From assembly GCA_017853915.1 (NCBI GenBank), contig JAFMIS010000091.1, positions 1 to 8,757 on the forward strand: 8,757 bases of DNA, given 5' to 3'. A model generated the notes under the pieces. It did no database searches and had not been told where the DNA came from. It saw only the letters and a program-made list of their open reading frames with translations. The position numbers and the translations under genes are program-made. Source of the stretch: a bacterium (GTDB taxonomy: Bacteria > Bdellovibrionota_C > UBA2361 > OMII01). This document shows positions 6,396 to 8,757 of the stretch, in pieces (the stretch's first letter is position 1; each line of letters opens with the position of its first letter).

Positions 6396-8543
6396 TCAGA
6401 ACACGTACGACACCGTTAAACCAAATGCGCGCGGATCACCCCGCTGCACGTACAGTTTATTCGGAAAATCTGGAGGCTCGTTGCCAAAATAGAAGCCTCT
6501 CACATCGTACCGTTGATTAAACAGGTTTCGACTCCACGCCAATACTTGCCACCGGCTCACTTTCCACCCCAGCGTGGCATTAAAAAGGTTGTACGGTTCG
6601 CTGTGTTGATTATGACTATCATCAAAGTAGTACGCGTCCTTCCCCGTAACTTCTATTCGAGTGAATACACCGCCACCCAGTTCGGTTCGCATGCCTGTTG
6701 AAAACTGCCACGAGGGAGCGACAGAGAACGCGCGACCCTCAAGAGATTCACTCTCCGGGGGCACCGCGGTAAAATCAGAATGCATAAGCGAGCCGGACGC
6801 GAACATACTCCACCACGGGAGCATCTGATAGGTATTCTCAAACTCCATTCCCACACTGCGACCCTCAGCGCTACTCTCCGTGATGTATGTAAACGAGAGC
6901 GGATCCGTCGGATTATCCTGAATAGCGAACTTTAGCTGCTGATCACGCCGCAGGTCACAGAATAGTGCCATACTGGACCTCAATCGGCGATCGAAGAACT
7001 CCCCCTTCGTGCCTACCTCAAAGTTCCACAGGTATTCGGGATCGTATTGACGTCGATCACTGGGAACAGTTGGGCCTACGTTAAAGCCTCCCCCCTTATA
7101 TCCGCGCGATACCGCAAGATACGCCTGGGCTCGATCGGTAAGGTCGTGTTGAAGAGCAGCAGCCCCTCCCAACATCGAGTATGTCGGGGAAAAATCGCTC
7201 CCATCCGTATCATCATAACGAGAGTTTCGCTGCTCAAACCGTAGTCCTGGAGCGAATGACGTCCGCGCACCCAGCGGTATCTCGACTTGACCAAACGCGG
7301 CTCCTGTTCGAGCCACATAATCACTCGAAACAGCGTCATACGGCTCGTTGTTCGAGAGCTGTGTCGTCGTGGTATCCTCAGTCAGACGCTGCGCATACAC
7401 GCCGCCCAACCATCGCAAGGATTCGCCATGCACATACGTCGCGTCATCACTACGAAGCCGCAACTCTTGACCCAGCAGCTTTCGAGTACGACCCGAGTCT
7501 GAGAAATAATCGTATGGATCGTACGGGGCCCAGAAAGGATTATTACCCCAATCACCATCGTAGCTGTAGTCGATAGACGTTCGCATAATCGTCGATATCG
7601 ACTCAAGCACTGAACTGTCGCCAACCCTCGAAGTCACTTTAAACGAGGACGCCCGCACCGACGTATCATCTCGCCCCGGTCTGTCAGACTGAGTCTTGAA
7701 GGAATTATCGATGGCAAAAGCGTCGTATCCATTGTTAGCTTCCACGCCCCACACAGAGAGGTCAAACGTCAGCGCCGCCGAGGGTTTGTATCGCACCTTA
7801 AGCCGCGCCATTGATTCATCGCGCCCATTGGTATCATCTCTACTCAGGTAGACGTTGTTGCGAAACCCATTACTCTGGGTGTTGTAGGCTGAGAAGCGCA
7901 TCTGAAGCTTGTTCTCTGTCCCGGGCACAGCGCCTCCTACCGCGATTCCCCCCGCTCCCAATTCGTCGTTACCGACCATCCCCTCAATACGTCCCGTGGT
8001 GAACTGCGTGGGATCGTATGAACGAACATTGATTGCACCAGCAAGAGCGCTGGAACCGAACCGAATTCCCTGTGGACCTCGTAGGACCTCGACCTGCTCA
8101 ATATCAAACATCGGAGTCACCAGACCGAGACCGCTAAAATCAATATCATCGATGATAGTGGCGACCGATGGATTCGGAGCCCCTGTATACTGCTCCAATT
8201 CGCCCACGCCACGGATCAAAAAGAATCGCGGTCGTGAAGTACCCGCGGACCACGTAAGATTCGGTATCGACTCTATCTCATAGTCAAAGGAGTTTTCGCC
8301 CTTCTCCTCAAATCTCTGCTCTTGAACGATCGTAGCGCTCTGCGCTACGTCCGTCAGGGGAGCTTTAAACGGAGCACCGTAAATGAAGAGCTCTGTAGGT
8401 TGCGAAGCAGCTTCACGTTGGAGCGGCTCGCAGCGCGCTCGCCCACACAAACAGGCGCACATGACCACGATAACGAATATCAGAGTGAGACGTGAGACCG
8501 ATCTGAGCCCCACGCAAGACTTGCGAATATACTTCTGCATCAT
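6396..8543 (-). CDS. TonB-dependent outer-membrane receptor, TPP-riboswitch controlled (probable thiamine or thiamine-related uptake)
   Basis: 715 residues. A signal peptide (basic start, hydrophobic LTLIFVIVVMCACLCG at 20-34) precedes a TonB-box-like ELFIYGAP (51-58). The plug domain covers about 60-175, with IRGVGELEQY (110-119), VEVLRGPQGIRFGSSALAGAIN (151-172, split here: VEVLRGPQG then GSSALAGAIN) as the classic plug signature. The rest is a 22-strand beta-barrel with repeated aromatic-ended strands, the late NLFNQRYDVRGFY block, and the terminal Phe (SYVF) used for outer-membrane assembly. It imports a scarce ligand using energy from TonB-ExbBD. Two ATGs lie in tandem at 8543 and 8540; the second is better spaced from AGGAG. 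The ligand is inferred from the TPP riboswitch just upstream, since thiamine-regulated receptors of this kind are known; sugar-acid oligomers are an alternative given the downstream genes. Confidence 0.93.
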   Translation of the reverse strand: MMQKYIRKSCVGLRSVSRLTLIFVIVVMCACLCGRARCEPLQREAASQPTELFIYGAPFKAPLTDVAQSATIVQEQRFEEKGENSFDYEIESIPNLTWSAGTSRPRFFLIRGVGELEQYTGAPNPSVATIIDDIDFSGLGLVTPMFDIEQVEVLRGPQGIRFGSSALAGAINVRSYDPTQFTTGRIEGMVGNDELGAGGIAVGGAVPGTENKLQMRFSAYNTQSNGFRNNVYLSRDDTNGRDESMARLKVRYKPSAALTFDLSVWGVEANNGYDAFAIDNSFKTQSDRPGRDDTSVRASSFKVTSRVGDSSVLESISTIMRTSIDYSYDGDWGNNPFWAPYDPYDYFSDSGRTRKLLGQELRLRSDDATYVHGESLRWLGGVYAQRLTEDTTTTQLSNNEPYDAVSSDYVARTGAAFGQVEIPLGARTSFAPGLRFEQRNSRYDDTDGSDFSPTYSMLGGAAALQHDLTDRAQAYLAVSRGYKGGGFNVGPTVPSDRRQYDPEYLWNFEVGTKGEFFDRRLRSSMALFCDLRRDQQLKFAIQDNPTDPLSFTYITESSAEGRSVGMEFENTYQMLPWWSMFASGSLMHSDFTAVPPESESLEGRAFSVAPSWQFSTGMRTELGGGVFTRIEVTGKDAYYFDDSHNQHSEPYNLFNATLGWKVSRWQVLAWSRNLFNQRYDVRGFYFGNEPPDFPNKLYVQRGDPRAFGLTVSYVF

Positions 8544-8546
8544 ACT

Positions 8547-8637
8547 CCTCTCCCTACGCCGGTATTATCCGTCTCAGGTTCAAAGGGTATTGCTCTCGTG
8601 TGAGCATCTCAGGTCGACATTGACCACCCCCGGGTTA
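8547..8637 (-). promoter_or_regulatory. TPP riboswitch (THI element) in the leader of the TonB-dependent receptor
   Basis: Read on the minus strand, all conserved THI-box parts occur in order. GGGGGTGGTC is the P2 5' strand and start of P3. GACCTGAGA is the P3 return strand with the CTGAGA that grips the pyrimidine ring of TPP. TGCTC-ACACGA-GAGCA is the optional P3a hairpin. ATACCC is the P2 3' strand. TTTGAACCTGA follows, then CGG-ATAATA-CCG (P5, pyrophosphate side) and GGCGTAGGGA at the 3' end. The final GGGAGAGGAG is also the ribosome binding site of the receptor, whose ATG follows within five bases, and no terminator hairpin lies in between. TPP binding should therefore shut off translation initiation. 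Confidence 0.93.
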
Positions 8638-8647
8638 ACGAGCTCAA

Positions 8648-8721
8648 CAGTTAGTACAAAAAAAAGCGCTTTGCAATTCCTAAGCGAGTTGAATGTCGAT
8701 TTAATCCGACAACACTAACTG
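8648..8721. repeat. Spaced inverted repeat CAGTTAGT/ACTAACTG in the receptor promoter region
   Basis: Perfect 8-bp arms at 8648-8655 and 8714-8721 are separated by 58 bases. A second small inverted repeat, TGTCG/CGACA (8694-8698, 8707-8711), lies between them. The region must contain the promoter of the riboswitch transcript, but I found no convincing -35/-10 pair. The arms could be a two-site operator or chance. Confidence 0.3.
8658..8686 (-). terminator. Probable Rho-independent terminator of the upstream minus-strand gene
   Basis: On the minus strand CGCTT, a 10-base loop and AAGCG are followed by C and eight Ts. The stem is only 5 bp, so the hairpin is weak; AAAGCGCTTT is an alternative pairing. 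It lies just after a possible stop codon at 8701-8703 and before the riboswitch leader, which fits an end of one transcript and start of the next. Confidence 0.4.
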
Positions 8722-8757
8722 CTCTAGGGAAGATATGTGCTCCTTCCAGCCGATCAC
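8701..8757 (-). CDS. C-terminal end of an unidentified minus-strand gene (partial)
   Basis: The frame from the right edge reads VIGWKEHISSLEQLVLSD and stops at TAA (8701-8703), followed by the T-rich terminator-like hairpin. Eighteen residues are too few for identification, and a second frame on this strand is also open here. Support comes only from protein-like composition and the terminator placed after it. Confidence 0.3.
   Translation of the reverse strand: MIGWKEHISSLEQLVLSD

Noticed and set aside
7181..7576. Long plus-strand open frames within the receptor gene
   Set aside because: They are antisense shadows of a clearly conserved TonB-dependent receptor and have no start signals or recognisable domains.
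1..8757. CRISPR array, tRNA or rRNA genes, integrase attachment sites
   Set aside because: No regularly spaced repeats, cloverleaf-like sequence or rRNA-like stretch was seen on either strand.

Overview
The window looks like chromosomal DNA from a Gram-negative bacterium, most likely a free-living, possibly marine, gammaproteobacterium. This rests on the gene types only: a TonB-dependent outer-membrane receptor, an HPF/RaiA ribosome-hibernation protein, a -24/-12 (sigma-54-type) promoter sequence, a TPP riboswitch of proteobacterial form and a REP-associated (Y1) transposase-like protein. No species can be named from the sequence alone.

Left part (1-1210). A minus-strand gene runs off the left edge. 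It encodes the signal peptide, propeptide and first part of the catalytic domain of a secreted subtilisin-like (S8) protease. Its leader has a well-spaced sigma-54 promoter match, and a 7-bp-armed inverted repeat about 80 bp upstream of the expected start, where an enhancer-binding activator could sit. Between it and the next gene lies a 26-bp tandem duplication.

Middle (1211-2358). A plus-strand gene encodes a Y1/IS200-type HUH transposase-like protein with a long basic C-terminal extension. It ends tail-to-tail with the minus-strand cluster across a 173-bp gap.

Right part (2359-8757). Five genes on the minus strand follow one another with gaps of 51, 18, 31 and 19 bases. In transcription order they are a TonB-dependent receptor, an HPF/RaiA-type protein, an MFS transporter of the anion:cation symporter (hexuronate-like) family, a GHMP kinase strongly resembling plant galacturonokinase, and a sugar-phosphate nucleotidyltransferase with a left-handed beta-helix tail. 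A complete TPP (thiamine pyrophosphate) riboswitch lies directly before the receptor, with the ribosome binding site at its 3' edge. Upstream of it are a likely terminator and the last codons of another minus-strand gene.

The most interesting reading has two halves. Transporter, kinase and nucleotidyltransferase together would make a salvage route: hexuronate uptake, anomeric phosphorylation to uronate-1-phosphate, then nucleotide activation to a UDP-uronate. That route is known from plants and is unusual for bacteria, which normally make UDP-galacturonate by epimerising UDP-glucuronate. The second half is that this cassette sits downstream of a TPP riboswitch and could be part of a thiamine-responsive transcript. 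Either the riboswitch controls only the receptor, or a vitamin signal controls a sugar-acid cassette; the sequence alone does not decide.
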